Shown here: in pieces, positions 28,846-37,754 of the stretch | Layout of the letters: every line of letters begins with the position of its first letter | How positions within the stretch are numbered: the first letter of the stretch is position 1 | From: Arthrobacter sp. Soc17.1.1.1 | GTDB lineage: Bacteria > Actinomycetota > Actinomycetes > Actinomycetales > Micrococcaceae | Assembly: GCF_036867195.1 (NCBI RefSeq) | Contig: NZ_JBAJII010000001.1 | Location: 310,001 to 374,000 of the forward strand | DNA: 64,000 bases | Direction: 5' to 3' | Translations under genes and position numbers: made by a program | The notes under the pieces: model-generated | The model's database searches: none | Seen by the model: the letters and a program-made list of their open reading frames with translations, nothing else | Told to the model about the DNA's origin: nothing

Positions 28846-31800
28846 TCACTGACCGTCGATGCTGCGTTCTTCGATGAGCCGACCGTTGAGGATGCGTTCG
28901 ATCGCCGTGCGGCCCACGAGTCCGGACTCCTCGATGGTCTCGTCGTCCGCGCTGGGCTCGTCCACGACGAAGCGCCTGTCCACGGCACCGCGGGCGGCCG
29001 CGGCCTCCTCGGCCCGCTTCCGCTCGGCCTCGTCGAGGAGCTGCTGATAGCGGCTGATCGGCTTCTGCCGGATGGCTCCGGCGGGAGCCGGACGATCGGG
29101 GACAGCGGTTCCGACCGATCCGGAGGGGCCGACGGGACGGGTGGGCGCGGTGGCGGTGCCGGCCGAGGCTCCTGCGGCTCCTGCGGCTCCTGCGGACCGC
29201 GGGGGATCGGTGGAGGCAGCGGGCTCCGGTGACCGGTCCGGCACGGGCCCGCGTGCGCCCGCGCCTGCCAGGCCGCGGGGTGACACGGGCGACACGGGTG
29301 ACGACGGGGCCGAGGACGCGGGCGGCGTGGCTGCGGGAGGACTCCAGACCACCGACCGGGACGGGGCCGGTGCGGCACCCTGTGCCGCAGGGGTGGCTCT
29401 TGGTGCCCTGGGCGGTGCGGGCACCGACGCCGGTTCAGCCGGAACGCCGCTGCGTGCCGGCGAGGGAGCGGGGGCAGGACGCGTTGCCGCTGCCTGCGGT
29501 TCCCGGGAGGGTCGCTCGTAGGGGTCCTCCGGCACCTGCCCCCAGTCGTTCCCGGGATCGAAGGCGTCCTCGGGGGGCTCGACGAGCGCCCATGAGTCGT
29601 CCGACATCGAGGGGTCCCACGCGCTGACGGACTCCGATCCCGGACCGTCGGTGGACGCGGCGGCCCGACCCGGTCCGCGGGTCCCGGGGCGGGTACCTGT
29701 GCCGCCCTGCCTGCTCTGCGGGGCGTTCGCCGGAGTGCCGCCCGGCCGCTCCGCGGTGCGGCCCGGCTCGGCGGCCCGGACCACGGGGCGGGCCGGGTGG
29801 CTGCCGTTGCGGGTCGACGCGGAGGGTGGCTGAATCTGGTCACGGGCGGGCAGTGCATCCCCGGAAGGGGTCCCCGCTGCCGGCACCGAGGGCGTCACCG
29901 ACTGTGGCGCCGAGGGCGTCGCCACCGGCCGCCCAGCGGCAGGAGGCTGCGCTTCGGCGCCGGCCACGGCCGCTGTGGCGGGCCATGGCGGGGGAGCGGC
30001 GGGTCCGTGGGCCGTAGGGCCCACCGCACCGGCGCGGACACTGTCAGCGCCACTGCGACCGGTCGACGGCGCGGGAGTGCCGAGGCCCGGGTTACTGCCC
30101 GGGGCCGACTGACTGGCCGGTACTTTTGGGCCCGACTCACCCGCCCCGCCGGCGTCGTGGACCGCCTCGATGGAGCACGTGAGCCCAAGGACCGTGTGGA
30201 TGGCCTGCTTCACGTTGTCCACGTGGGGGCCGCGCTGGAACCCGATGGCGTTGCCCTGGTTGGCGAAGGCCAGCACCAACTGGTTCCCCTCGAAGGAGCG
30301 CGGCTTCGCGGAGACGTTGACGATCAGCCACGTGGCCCGCTTGATCCGGGCGACCTCGTCCATGATCTCAGGCCATGCCCGGCGGATCATCTCGACGCTG
30401 CCACCGGACGCGCCGGAGGCGCCGGAGGCACCGGAGGCACCGGGCTGGCCCTGCTGGACGGGCTGGCCCTGGTCCGGGCGGCGGGTCTCCTGCTGAGGCT
30501 GCCCCTGCTGCCGGGCGCTCTGGCCAGGCTCGTGCGGTCCGCCCTGGACCGGTGGCCGGGCAGGCACCTGCGGTCCGCCCTGCGGCTGGGCTGGCGCACC
30601 CCAGGACGGCGCGTCCCCCTCGCGAGCGGGGGCCCCGTTCGACGGGCCTCCCACGGTGTCGGGACGCGGACCCCGTTCGGTCCCGGCCCGATCGGCCGAC
30701 GGCTGGTGCTCGCCGGATCGGGCACGTCCGTCGTCCTGCTGCGGCGCACCGAGGGCCGGCGCGGCCGGCTGCGGGGAGGACGACGCAGCGGGGACCGGAG
30801 CAGGCGTCGCTGCATCGTCCACGGTGGGAGCATTGCCGGCCGCGGCGTCAGCGTGACCGCTCACCGGCCGTTCCGCCGGTGACCCGGGGCCGGCCGGAGG
30901 CGACGTGGCCGGTGCCACGGGCGCCTGACCGGCGGGAACCGTTCCGCCCCCTGCGGGCTGCTTCGCCGGTCCGGCCTTCGCCGGCTCGGGCTCGCCGAAG
31001 GCCGAATCCGTGGAGACGCCCCAGCTGCCTCCCCAGTCGGGGGACGAGTCGGCCGATGCAGGCGCTGCGCCCGGCCGGTCGGCGCGGGACGCCCCGGGGA
31101 CGGCGGGGGAGTGCGCGCCCGGCACAGCGGCAGCGGCGGGAGCGGCCGGGTCGGCGGCGGGCAGCGACCAGCGGGCCGCGGCCTCCTCGGCCGTCCGGGG
31201 GACATCGAGCCGGGGGCGGGCCGGTGCCTTCGGTGCCTCCTCGGCGGGGGTCTCCGCTGCAGCCTCCGCAGCGGGGGTGCCGCCGGCATATTCGAGGCGT
31301 CGCTCGATGCGGTCCACCCGCGCCAGGGTGCCGCGGACCGTGGCGTCGGCGGCCGGGAGCAGCAGCCGGGCGCAGAGCAGTTCGAGGTGTAGGCGCGGCG
31401 AGGTGGCACCGGTCATCTCGGTCAGGGCCGTGTTGGTGACATCGGCCGCGCGGGAGAGTTCGCCCGCGCCCAGCTGATTGGCCTGCGAGCGCATGCGGTT
31501 CAGCTGGTCGTCCGGGACGCCGCGGAGGATCGACGCAGCACCCTCGGGGACGGCGTTGATGACGATCAGGTCGCGGAAGCGCTCCAGCAGGTCCTCGACG
31601 AAACGGCGTGGGTCGTGTCCCGTCTGGATCACGCGGTCCACGGCGTTGAACACCGTGGCGGCGTCCCCGGCGGCGACGGACTCCACGACGTCGTCGAGCA
31701 GCGTGGCATGCGTGTAGCCCAGGAGCGAGACCGCGAGCTCGTAGTCGAGCCCGTTCTCGCCCGCACCGGCCATGAGCTGATCGAGCACGGAGAGGGAGTC

Positions 31801-32448
31801 GCGCACCGAGCCGCCGCCGGCGCGGATGACGAGCGAGAGCACGCCGGGCGCCACCGGCACGTTCTCCTGCCGGCAGAGCTGCTCGAGGTAGGCCATGAGG
31901 GGCTCGGGCGGGACGAGGCGGAACGGGTAGTGATGCGTGCGGGAGCGGATGGTGCCGATCACCTTGTCCGGCTCCGTGGTCGCGAAGATGAACAGGATGT
32001 GCTCCGGCGGCTCCTCGACGATCTTCAGGAGTGCGTTGAAGCCCGCCGACGTGACCATGTGGGCCTCGTCGATGATGAAGATCTTGAAGCGGTCGCGCAC
32101 GGGTGCGAAACTGGCGCGCTCGCGGAGGTCACGGGCGTCGTCCACACCGCCGTGGCTGGCGGCGTCGATCTCGATGACGTCCAGGCTGCCGGACCCGTTG
32201 CGGGCCAGTTCGACGCAGCTGTCGCAGGTGCCGCACGGGGTGGAGGTGGGGCCCTGGGCGCAGTTGAGGCAACGGGCGAGGATGCGGGCGGAGGTGGTCT
32301 TGCCACACCCGCGGGGCCCGGAGAAGAGGTACGCGTGGTTGATGCGGTCCTTGTCGATGGCCGCCATCAGCGGTTCGGTGACATGCTCCTGGCCGATGAC
32401 GTCCGCGAAGGTCTCGGGACGGTAGCGGCGGTAGAGGGCTGTACTCAC
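28846..32448 (-). CDS. dnaX: DNA polymerase III subunits gamma and tau
   Basis: This 1200-aa protein is the clamp-loader ATPase. The AAA+ domain has Walker A GPRGCGKTTS, a four-cysteine zinc module (CLNCAQGPTSTPCGTCDSC), DEAH and the SRC-like SRTHHYPF, ending near residue 370. Two long Ala/Pro/Gly/Ser-rich linkers follow (about 390-675 and 770-1120), around a folded segment starting GSVEMIRRAWPEIMDEV (about 680-765) that resembles the tau region. A conserved C-terminal tail starts AIRQKPISRYQQLLDEA. The protein is much longer than the 640-700 residues common elsewhere. The GTG overlaps the gluQ stop. Confidence 0.95.
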   Translation of the reverse strand: MSTALYRRYRPETFADVIGQEHVTEPLMAAIDKDRINHAYLFSGPRGCGKTTSARILARCLNCAQGPTSTPCGTCDSCVELARNGSGSLDVIEIDAASHGGVDDARDLRERASFAPVRDRFKIFIIDEAHMVTSAGFNALLKIVEEPPEHILFIFATTEPDKVIGTIRSRTHHYPFRLVPPEPLMAYLEQLCRQENVPVAPGVLSLVIRAGGGSVRDSLSVLDQLMAGAGENGLDYELAVSLLGYTHATLLDDVVESVAAGDAATVFNAVDRVIQTGHDPRRFVEDLLERFRDLIVINAVPEGAASILRGVPDDQLNRMRSQANQLGAGELSRAADVTNTALTEMTGATSPRLHLELLCARLLLPAADATVRGTLARVDRIERRLEYAGGTPAAEAAAETPAEEAPKAPARPRLDVPRTAEEAAARWSLPAADPAAPAAAAVPGAHSPAVPGASRADRPGAAPASADSSPDWGGSWGVSTDSAFGEPEPAKAGPAKQPAGGGTVPAGQAPVAPATSPPAGPGSPAERPVSGHADAAAGNAPTVDDAATPAPVPAASSSPQPAAPALGAPQQDDGRARSGEHQPSADRAGTERGPRPDTVGGPSNGAPAREGDAPSWGAPAQPQGGPQVPARPPVQGGPHEPGQSARQQGQPQQETRRPDQGQPVQQGQPGASGASGASGASGGSVEMIRRAWPEIMDEVARIKRATWLIVNVSAKPRSFEGNQLVLAFANQGNAIGFQRGPHVDNVKQAIHTVLGLTCSIEAVHDAGGAGESGPKVPASQSAPGSNPGLGTPAPSTGRSGADSVRAGAVGPTAHGPAAPPPWPATAAVAGAEAQPPAAGRPVATPSAPQSVTPSVPAAGTPSGDALPARDQIQPPSASTRNGSHPARPVVRAAEPGRTAERPGGTPANAPQSRQGGTGTRPGTRGPGRAAASTDGPGSESVSAWDPSMSDDSWALVEPPEDAFDPGNDWGQVPEDPYERPSREPQAAATRPAPAPSPARSGVPAEPASVPAPPRAPRATPAAQGAAPAPSRSVVWSPPAATPPASSAPSSPVSPVSPRGLAGAGARGPVPDRSPEPAASTDPPRSAGAAGAAGASAGTATAPTRPVGPSGSVGTAVPDRPAPAGAIRQKPISRYQQLLDEAERKRAEEAAAARGAVDRRFVVDEPSADDETIEESGLVGRTAIERILNGRLIEERSIDGQ
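30402..30450. repeat. in-frame 9-base repeats in the dnaX linker
   Basis: About five imperfect copies of a GCACCGGAG-like 9-base unit encode a Gly-Ala-Ser tract in the first DnaX linker. A second short run of GGCTCCTGC units lies near 29168-29197 in the same gene. Both keep the reading frame. Confidence 0.7.
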
Positions 32449-33410
32449 GGAAGAACCTTATCGGTTGGTGCTGACGGTTTGCATGCCGGACCGGCGGGGG
32501 CGGAGAACGGGCCGGCGGACAGGACCGCAGGGTCCACGACCCACGGATCACGGGGCAATCGGGCGGGGTCGAACGATGCGAGAGCCGCTGCGAGCGACCC
32601 TCCGGGAAGGCCGAGCGACGCCAGGATGACGCCCAGCACCGCCTCCGGTGACCAGCCCAGCCGTGCGAGGTCCTCCAGTGTCACAGCGCCGTCCCGTTTT
32701 GCCAAGCGGCGGCCTCCGGGCGAGACGGCCAGGGGCACGTGGGCGTACGTGGGCGCCGGCAGGCCGAGCAGCGAGGCGAGGTAGGCCTGCCGTGGAGCGG
32801 ACTCGAGCAGGTCGTCGCCCCGCACCACCTGGTCGATCCCCTGGGCGGCGTCGTCGACCACGACCGCGAGGTTGTAGGCGATCACGCCGTCGTTCCGCCG
32901 CAGCACGAAGTCGTCCACCGGGGCGGTGACGTGCCCGGTCAGCAGGTCCTCGATGACCCAGCTCCCGACACCGGCGGCGAGGCGCAGCGCCGGCCGCCGC
33001 TGCTCCCGCCGTCGTTCCCGTTCGTCCTCGCCGAGCCCGCGGCAGGTGCCCGGGTAGAACCCTGGCCGGCCGTGCGGGGCACTCGCGGCCTCGGCCACGT
33101 CCCGGCGCGTGCAGAAGCACTCGTACACCAGGCCCTCCGCCTGCAACCGGCCCAGGGCCTGGTCGTAGCGGGCGGCATTCCTGCTCTGACGCACCACGGG
33201 CCCGTCGGAGAGGATGCCCAGCGCGGCCAGTTCGGCCAACTGCTCCGCCTCTGCACCGGCCCGCACGCGGTCGAGGTCCTCGACGCGGAGGAGGAAGGCC
33301 CTGCCCGAGGACCGGGCGAAGAGCCAGGCGACGACGGCGGTGCGGAGATTGCCGAGGTGCAGCTGCCCGGAGGGGCTGGGGGCAAACCGGCCGGCGCCTC
33401 TGCCTGCCAC
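32445..33410 (-). CDS. gluQ: glutamyl-Q tRNA(Asp) synthetase
   Basis: This 321-aa protein has the catalytic half of a class I glutamyl-tRNA synthetase. The HIGH-like motif is in RFAPSPSGQLHLGNLRTA, and the KMSKS-like site is LAKRDGA. It lacks the C-terminal anticodon-binding domain. GluQ enzymes attach glutamate to queuosine in tRNA-Asp. A tRNA-guanine transglycosylase gene (tgt) is also in this window, which fits a queuosine role. The stop overlaps the dnaX start as GTGA. The start is the GTG that gives the family N terminus. Confidence 0.9.
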   Translation of the reverse strand: MAGRGAGRFAPSPSGQLHLGNLRTAVVAWLFARSSGRAFLLRVEDLDRVRAGAEAEQLAELAALGILSDGPVVRQSRNAARYDQALGRLQAEGLVYECFCTRRDVAEAASAPHGRPGFYPGTCRGLGEDERERRREQRRPALRLAAGVGSWVIEDLLTGHVTAPVDDFVLRRNDGVIAYNLAVVVDDAAQGIDQVVRGDDLLESAPRQAYLASLLGLPAPTYAHVPLAVSPGGRRLAKRDGAVTLEDLARLGWSPEAVLGVILASLGLPGGSLAAALASFDPARLPRDPWVVDPAVLSAGPFSAPAGPACKPSAPTDKVLP

Positions 33411-33443
33411 GTCCGACCTCCCGCCGTGCTCGCTTAAAGTGAA

Positions 33444-33530
33444 GACCCCCCATGCACCTGCCAGAGCCCGCTTACCCTTGCTACCTTCCGGTCCTGGGGG
33501 AGTTCACAGGATGACACCACATGAGGGGCC
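33444..33530 (-). ncRNA. ffs: signal recognition particle RNA (4.5S-type)
   Basis: On the minus strand the conserved SRP core is seen: CAGGACCGGAAGGTAGCA with its GGAA tetraloop, followed by AGGGTAAGCGGGCTCT. The 5' segment GGCCCCTCATG pairs with the 3' segment CATGGGGGGTC, closing a single long hairpin of about 90 nt, as in the small bacterial SRP RNA that binds Ffh. A TAGACT -10 box lies seven bases before the predicted 5' end (33543-33538). Ends may be off by a few bases. Confidence 0.93.
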
Positions 33531-33609
33531 GGGAAATAGTCTACACAGGAGCATGCGCGGCTTTCGAATCGGCGGCGAGGGGGCGCGGGGAGGCCCGCGC
33601 CGGGCACGA

Positions 33610-33639
33610 TTCGGCAGGAACCGCCTGTATGGGTATTCT
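33610..33639 (+). promoter_or_regulatory. candidate promoter for tRNA-Ser
   Basis: A TTCGGC -35-like element (33610-33615), an 18-base spacer and TATTCT (33634-33639) stand about 19 bases before the mature tRNA 5' end. Confidence 0.35.
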
Positions 33640-33657
33640 GGTATCTGCTCCAAAAGA

Positions 33658-33742
33658 GGAGGATTCGCCTAGCGGCCTATGGCGCACGCCTGGAACGCGT
33701 GTTGGGTTAACGCCCTCGGGGGTTCAAATCCCCCATCCTCCG
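33658..33742 (+). tRNA. tRNA-Ser, anticodon GGA
   Basis: The 85-base cloverleaf has acceptor arms GGAGGAT and ATCCTCC, an anticodon stem CACGC/GCGTG with loop CTGGAAC (anticodon GGA at 33692-33694), a long variable arm as in all class II tRNAs, and a T arm GGGGG TTCAAAT CCCCC. It reads UCC and UCU. The 3' CCA is not encoded. Confidence 0.96.
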
Positions 33743-33753
33743 CTCGAAGCACA

Positions 33754-33789
33754 CAGCTGAACCCCGGCCCACCGGCCGGGGTTCAGCTG
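33754..33789. terminator. 16-bp perfect hairpin after tRNA-Ser
   Basis: CAGCTGAACCCCGGCC (33754-33769) and its exact complement (33774-33789) surround a four-base loop, followed by CTTTAAG. It separates the tRNA from the convergent DUF2236 gene and could end transcription in both directions. Confidence 0.85.
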
Positions 33790-33791
33790 CT

Positions 33792-34709
33792 TTAAGCCAC
33801 CGATGGGTCCGTGGTCCCCGTCACCCGCCGGATGCGCTTCTTCGCCGCAGCCTCTGCCGGGCCCTCGGGGCCGAGTCCCAGCCGGATCACGCCGAGGACG
33901 AGCCGGACCGCCGTGCGGACGGGCAGGGGGATCGGCCCGAGGGACGGCACCCGGAGCCCCAGCAGCTCGCGGTGCCTCGGCTCGAGGGTGGCCACCGCCC
34001 CCGCGAACAGGATCTGGTACCCGAGGCGCTGGGAGCGCGGGAGCGGTGGACGGCGGACGTAGGTGAGCGCCTCCTGCACCTGGTCGCTGTTCGTGAGTTC
34101 GCCGTCGAACGCCGCGAGCTGTGCCCGGAGCTCGGCCACGGACCGCGGGGGGTCCTCGAGGCCCATCAGGTGCCCCGCGTGCGCCCACTCCTCCACGTAC
34201 CGGTCCGCGCCGCCCGGGATCGGGCCGCCGTACGCGGCGTGGGCGGCCACGAAGGCATCCGTGAACGCGAGATGCACCCAGCGCACGAGGTCGGGATCGG
34301 CTGCGGAATAGGGGCGCTCGGTCCCGCGGCTGTCGGTGTACGTGCCCTTGACGCGCGTGTGGAGGTGCTGCACGAACGCCGACCCCTCCTGTGCGGCGAC
34401 CTTCGAGCCGTACGTGACGGTGAAGATCCACCGGATGGTGTTCGCGAGCCGACCGAGCGGCTCCTCGCGGAAGCTGGAGTGCGCGTGGACACCTGCCATG
34501 GCACCGGGGTGGAGTGCCTGCAGCAGCAGGGCCCTGATGCCGGCCACCGTCGGGGTGATGGAACTGTGCACCGTCCAGACCGCGGACCCGACGGGGAAGT
34601 AGCCCGCATCGTCGCCCTTCTCGAACTCGAACTGCCACTGCGGGATGGTCGGGTCACCGTCCGTGAAAGTGGTTCTGAGCTGCAGCTTCCACGTGTCGAT
34701 GATTCCCAT
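33792..34709 (-). CDS. oxygenase MpaB-like / DUF2236 family protein
   Basis: This 305-aa protein belongs to the DUF2236 (MpaB/latex-clearing-protein-like) group. The pattern ALLLQALHPGAMAGVHAHSSFREEPLGR holds the conserved histidines, and WVHLAFTDAFV and YGGPIPGGADRYVEEW are further family stretches. Members are heme-dependent oxygenases or of unknown function. It lacks a clear signal peptide. The ATG is chosen at MGIIDTWKLQLRT, which is near the start of similarity; the frame stays open upstream. It is divergent from the glutathione peroxidase gene. Confidence 0.8.
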   Translation of the reverse strand: MGIIDTWKLQLRTTFTDGDPTIPQWQFEFEKGDDAGYFPVGSAVWTVHSSITPTVAGIRALLLQALHPGAMAGVHAHSSFREEPLGRLANTIRWIFTVTYGSKVAAQEGSAFVQHLHTRVKGTYTDSRGTERPYSAADPDLVRWVHLAFTDAFVAAHAAYGGPIPGGADRYVEEWAHAGHLMGLEDPPRSVAELRAQLAAFDGELTNSDQVQEALTYVRRPPLPRSQRLGYQILFAGAVATLEPRHRELLGLRVPSLGPIPLPVRTAVRLVLGVIRLGLGPEGPAEAAAKKRIRRVTGTTDPSVA

Positions 34710-34877
34710 GCCACGCCCTATCCTGTTGATGACCCGCGGTGGACCGGAGGCCTGCACGGCCACCCCTGCTTCCAACGTCTCCCCCCGTCCGTTTGCTCCT
34801 GCCGCGTTCCAGCCCGCCGCCATCCGCGCGACGGGACGGAACGAAGCAGGGGGACCATCACCTATCAGGGAGCAGCA

Positions 34878-35381
34878 ATGTCCTCGTCCGACCTGTACGA
34901 GATCGACCTCACCATGAACGACGGCACGCGCAAGTCCTTCGGCGAGTTCCGCGGCCGGCCCGTCCTGGTGGTGAACGTGGCGTCGAAGTGCGGCTTCACG
35001 CCGCAGTACGCGGGGCTCGAGAAGCTCTACGGGACGTACGCCGGGGAGGGCCTGGTGGTGCTCGGCATGCCGTGCAACCAGTTCATGGGCCAGGAGCCGG
35101 GGAACGACGGCGAGATCGCCGAGTTCTGCTCCACGACGTTCGGCGTGACGTTCCCGCTGCTGTCCAAGGGCGACGTCCGCGGGAAGGACCAGCACCCGCT
35201 GTACGGGGAGCTGACGAAGTTCAGGAACGGCGTCCTGCCCGGTCTGGTGAAGTGGAACTTCGAGAAGTTCCTCGTCGATCGCGAGGGGGACGTCGTCGCG
35301 CGTTTCGCCCCCACCGTGGAGCCGGATGCCCCCGAGGTCGTCGCGGCGATCGAGGACGTCCTGGCCCGTCCCGCCGCCTGA
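34878..35381 (+). CDS. glutathione peroxidase-family peroxidase
   Basis: This 167-aa thioredoxin-fold peroxidase reduces peroxides. The peroxidatic residue is Cys38 in VASKCGFTPQY (a cysteine, not selenocysteine), with Gln72 in GQEPG and the Trp in VKWNFEKF completing the active site. Cys84 (EFCSTTF) is a likely resolving cysteine, so thioredoxin or mycothiol may be the reductant instead of glutathione. Length fits the small bacterial enzymes. The ATG follows GGGAGCAGC. Confidence 0.93.
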   Translation: MSSSDLYEIDLTMNDGTRKSFGEFRGRPVLVVNVASKCGFTPQYAGLEKLYGTYAGEGLVVLGMPCNQFMGQEPGNDGEIAEFCSTTFGVTFPLLSKGDVRGKDQHPLYGELTKFRNGVLPGLVKWNFEKFLVDREGDVVARFAPTVEPDAPEVVAAIEDVLARPAA

Positions 35382-35393
35382 GCCGTCGCGGCG

Positions 35394-36314
35394 TCAGCCG
35401 AGCGAGGCGACGCAGCGTGCGAGGAACGCGGCTCCCGCGTCCTCGTGGATGAGCGAGCCCTCCGTGAGCACCTCGTAGGGCTTCGACGGGATGCCGTCGG
35501 CGGGCCGCACATCGACGTGCGCGACGTCGAACCCCTGGTCGTGCAGGTAGTCCGCCATGGCGTAGTCGCTGCGGGAATCGCCGACCGTCCGCCACGTCCG
35601 CGGGATCTCCATGAGCGGGGCGATGAGCGTGAGGGCGCGCTCGGCGCCCAGGTCCTTGCCGACCCGCACCGATTCCATGTCGGTGGAGATGATCGTCGGG
35701 TCCACGCGGTAGTCGATGTCGCCGTTGCTGTTCGGTTCCTCGCGGTCCAGCCGGCAGGCACCCATGTCGTGGCTGTGCATGATGTCGAGGGCGTCGCTGT
35801 CGAAGGAGCGCTGAGCCTCGAGGTAGTCGGCGTTCGTCGCGTCGAGTGACTGCTCCACGGACACCATGGCGAGCTTGGTCTCGTCGAAGAACATCAGGTC
35901 CGCGTACTTCTCCTCGACCAGGTCCCGTACGTCGTCGGCGAAGCTGGTCGGGAGCGCGAGCTCGCGGTCCACGAAGACCTGGCCCGCGCCGTCGGCCGTG
36001 AACGAGAACCAGGTGGAGCCCTTCTCGCAGACGGCGTGGAAGGTGATCCCGGCCGGGATGCCGAGGGCGAGCATCGGGGCCATGACCTGCTCCCTGATGA
36101 AGGCGTCGGAACGCCCGGTGTTGAAGACCACCGGCCATCCCGCGGAGGCGAGCGTGAGCAGGTCGGCGATGATCCCCGTCGGCACCGTCCGCGTCACGGG
36201 GCTCGCGACAGGGCCGTCGACGTCGAGCAGCAGGCCCTGCGCGGGCCGTGCATCAGCCGGTGCGGGAGCGGGGGGAGCGTCGGGGAGCAGGTCGAGGGGG
36301 GCGTCCGTAGGCAT
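35394..36314 (-). CDS. HAD-superfamily hydrolase
   Basis: This 306-aa protein has the HAD catalytic motif DVDGPVASP with Asp31 and Asp33, motif II in FNTGRSD, and the motif III/IV acidic region in RTWRTVGDSRSDYAMADYL. A large cap insertion lies between them. The first 25 residues are Ala/Pro-rich and disordered. The fold resembles trehalose-phosphate/sucrose-phosphate phosphatases, but the substrate cannot be read. It is convergent with gpx and divergent from the ribokinase. Confidence 0.8.
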   Translation of the reverse strand: MPTDAPLDLLPDAPPAPAPADARPAQGLLLDVDGPVASPVTRTVPTGIIADLLTLASAGWPVVFNTGRSDAFIREQVMAPMLALGIPAGITFHAVCEKGSTWFSFTADGAGQVFVDRELALPTSFADDVRDLVEEKYADLMFFDETKLAMVSVEQSLDATNADYLEAQRSFDSDALDIMHSHDMGACRLDREEPNSNGDIDYRVDPTIISTDMESVRVGKDLGAERALTLIAPLMEIPRTWRTVGDSRSDYAMADYLHDQGFDVAHVDVRPADGIPSKPYEVLTEGSLIHEDAGAAFLARCVASLG

Positions 36315-36425
36315 GCTCCCATTATGTTCCCGGGACGCCCGCTCCCTGTATTCGCCCCTGGCGACCGCCGTCCGGCCGGCCGGCTGCCGACCGGACACGG
36401 CTGGCCGCATGGAAGACTGCTGGGC

Positions 36426-37349
36426 ATGAGCAGGCCGGGCATCGTCGTCGTCGGATCCATCAACGCGGACCTCGTGGTCACCCTCGAACGGCACCCGCGA
36501 CCGGGCGAGACCGTGCTGGGACGCTCCCTGACGGTGCTGCCCGGCGGCAAGGGCGCCAACCAGGCGGTCGCCGCGGCACGCCTGGGCGCCGACGTCCTCA
36601 TGGTCGGCGCCGTCGGATCCGACGCCTACGCGGACACCGCGCTCTCGGCCCTCGCCGCGGCGGGTGTCGACCTGGGCTCCCTCACACGGACGGACGGTGG
36701 CACCGGCGTGGCCGTCGTCGAGGTGTCCGACGACGGCGAGAACACCATCGTGGTGCTGCCCGGCGCCAACGGGGAGATGACGCCCCGGATCGTGGCGGCG
36801 TCGGCCGCCGTCATCGGCGCGGCGGCCGTCGTCGTCGTCCAGGGCGAGGTGCCCGCCGCTGCGACCGAGGCGGCCGTGCGCGCCACGTCCGGCCGCGTGA
36901 TCGTGAACCTCGCACCGGTCGTCGCGGTCGACCCGGAGGTGCTCCTGCGCGCCGATCCGCTGGTCGTCAACGAGCACGAGGGCGCCCTGGTGCTCGCCCA
37001 GCTGGGCGCCGGGGAGGCATCGGGCCACACGGCCGTCGTCGAGGCGCTCCTCGGGTGCGGCTTCGCGTCGGTGGTGATGACGCTCGGCGCAGCCGGCGCG
37101 CTGGTGTCCGACGGCGGCCCCGTCCGGGCCGTGCCCGCACCCCGGGTCACCCCCGTCGACACCACCGGTGCGGGCGACGCCTTCGTCGGGGCGCTCGCCG
37201 CGCGGCTCGGAGCCGGGGACCCGCTCGAGGACGCCGTCCGGTTCGCCGTACGGGTGGGCTCCTACGCCGTCCAGTACGCGGGAGCGCAGCCCTCCTACCC
37301 GTCGCCGGACGACGTGCTCCCCGGCGAGGACCAGGGTGCCGACGCCTGA
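36426..37349 (+). CDS. rbsK: ribokinase
   Basis: This 307-aa PfkB-family sugar kinase phosphorylates ribose. It has the N-terminal signature VVVGSINADLVVTLERHP, the PfkB motif 1 GGKGANQAVAAARLG, and the catalytic aspartate Asp251 in DTTGAGDAFVG. Length matches the family. The ATG is preceded by only weak Shine-Dalgarno complementarity, but it is the obvious start of similarity. No ribose transporter genes are near it. Confidence 0.93.
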   Translation: MSRPGIVVVGSINADLVVTLERHPRPGETVLGRSLTVLPGGKGANQAVAAARLGADVLMVGAVGSDAYADTALSALAAAGVDLGSLTRTDGGTGVAVVEVSDDGENTIVVLPGANGEMTPRIVAASAAVIGAAAVVVVQGEVPAAATEAAVRATSGRVIVNLAPVVAVDPEVLLRADPLVVNEHEGALVLAQLGAGEASGHTAVVEALLGCGFASVVMTLGAAGALVSDGGPVRAVPAPRVTPVDTTGAGDAFVGALAARLGAGDPLEDAVRFAVRVGSYAVQYAGAQPSYPSPDDVLPGEDQGADA

Positions 37350-37454
37350 GGGCCCGACGCCGTGCGCCCGCCGCGGCATAACCTTTGGGCCACGAGATCG
37401 CCGCCCGGGCCCGCTCGCATTCCCTTGGCTGAAGCAACAACCTACGCTGTAGCA

Positions 37455-37754
37455 GTGATCTTCAAAGCAGTGAGCGACGGACGCCCCTACCCGGACCACG
37501 GGCACGTGACCCCCCGGGACTGGGCGGAAGTACCTCCCCGGCAGGTGCGACTCGACGAACTGGTGACCACCAAGACCACCCTCGACCTCGAGGCGCTCCT
37601 CGCCGAGGACTCGACGTTCTTCGGCGATCTCTTCCCGCACGTCGTGGTCTGGAACGACGTCATGTACCTCGAGGACGGCCTGCACCGCGCGGTCCGGACC
37701 GCACTGCACCAGCGGAGCATCCTGCACGCGAGAGTCCTCGTGCTCGATGACTGA
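37455..37754 (+). CDS. conserved actinobacterial 99-aa protein (VapB-antitoxin-like annotation)
   Basis: This 99-aa protein starts VIFKAVSDGRPYPDHG and contains ALLAEDSTFFGDLFPHVVVW and YLEDGLHRAVRTAL. Close relatives in Actinobacteria have been labelled VapB-family antitoxin, but I see no toxin gene beside it. Its stop overlaps the next gene (a LytR_C protein) by eight bases, so the two are translated together. The GTG is chosen at the start of similarity. I treat the function as unknown. Confidence 0.7.
   Translation: MIFKAVSDGRPYPDHGHVTPRDWAEVPPRQVRLDELVTTKTTLDLEALLAEDSTFFGDLFPHVVVWNDVMYLEDGLHRAVRTALHQRSILHARVLVLDD

Noticed and set aside
37455..37754. Toxin-antitoxin system suggested by the VapB-like label
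   Set aside because: No toxin-like gene is adjacent; the neighbour is a LytR_C wall protein, so a toxin-antitoxin call is not supported.
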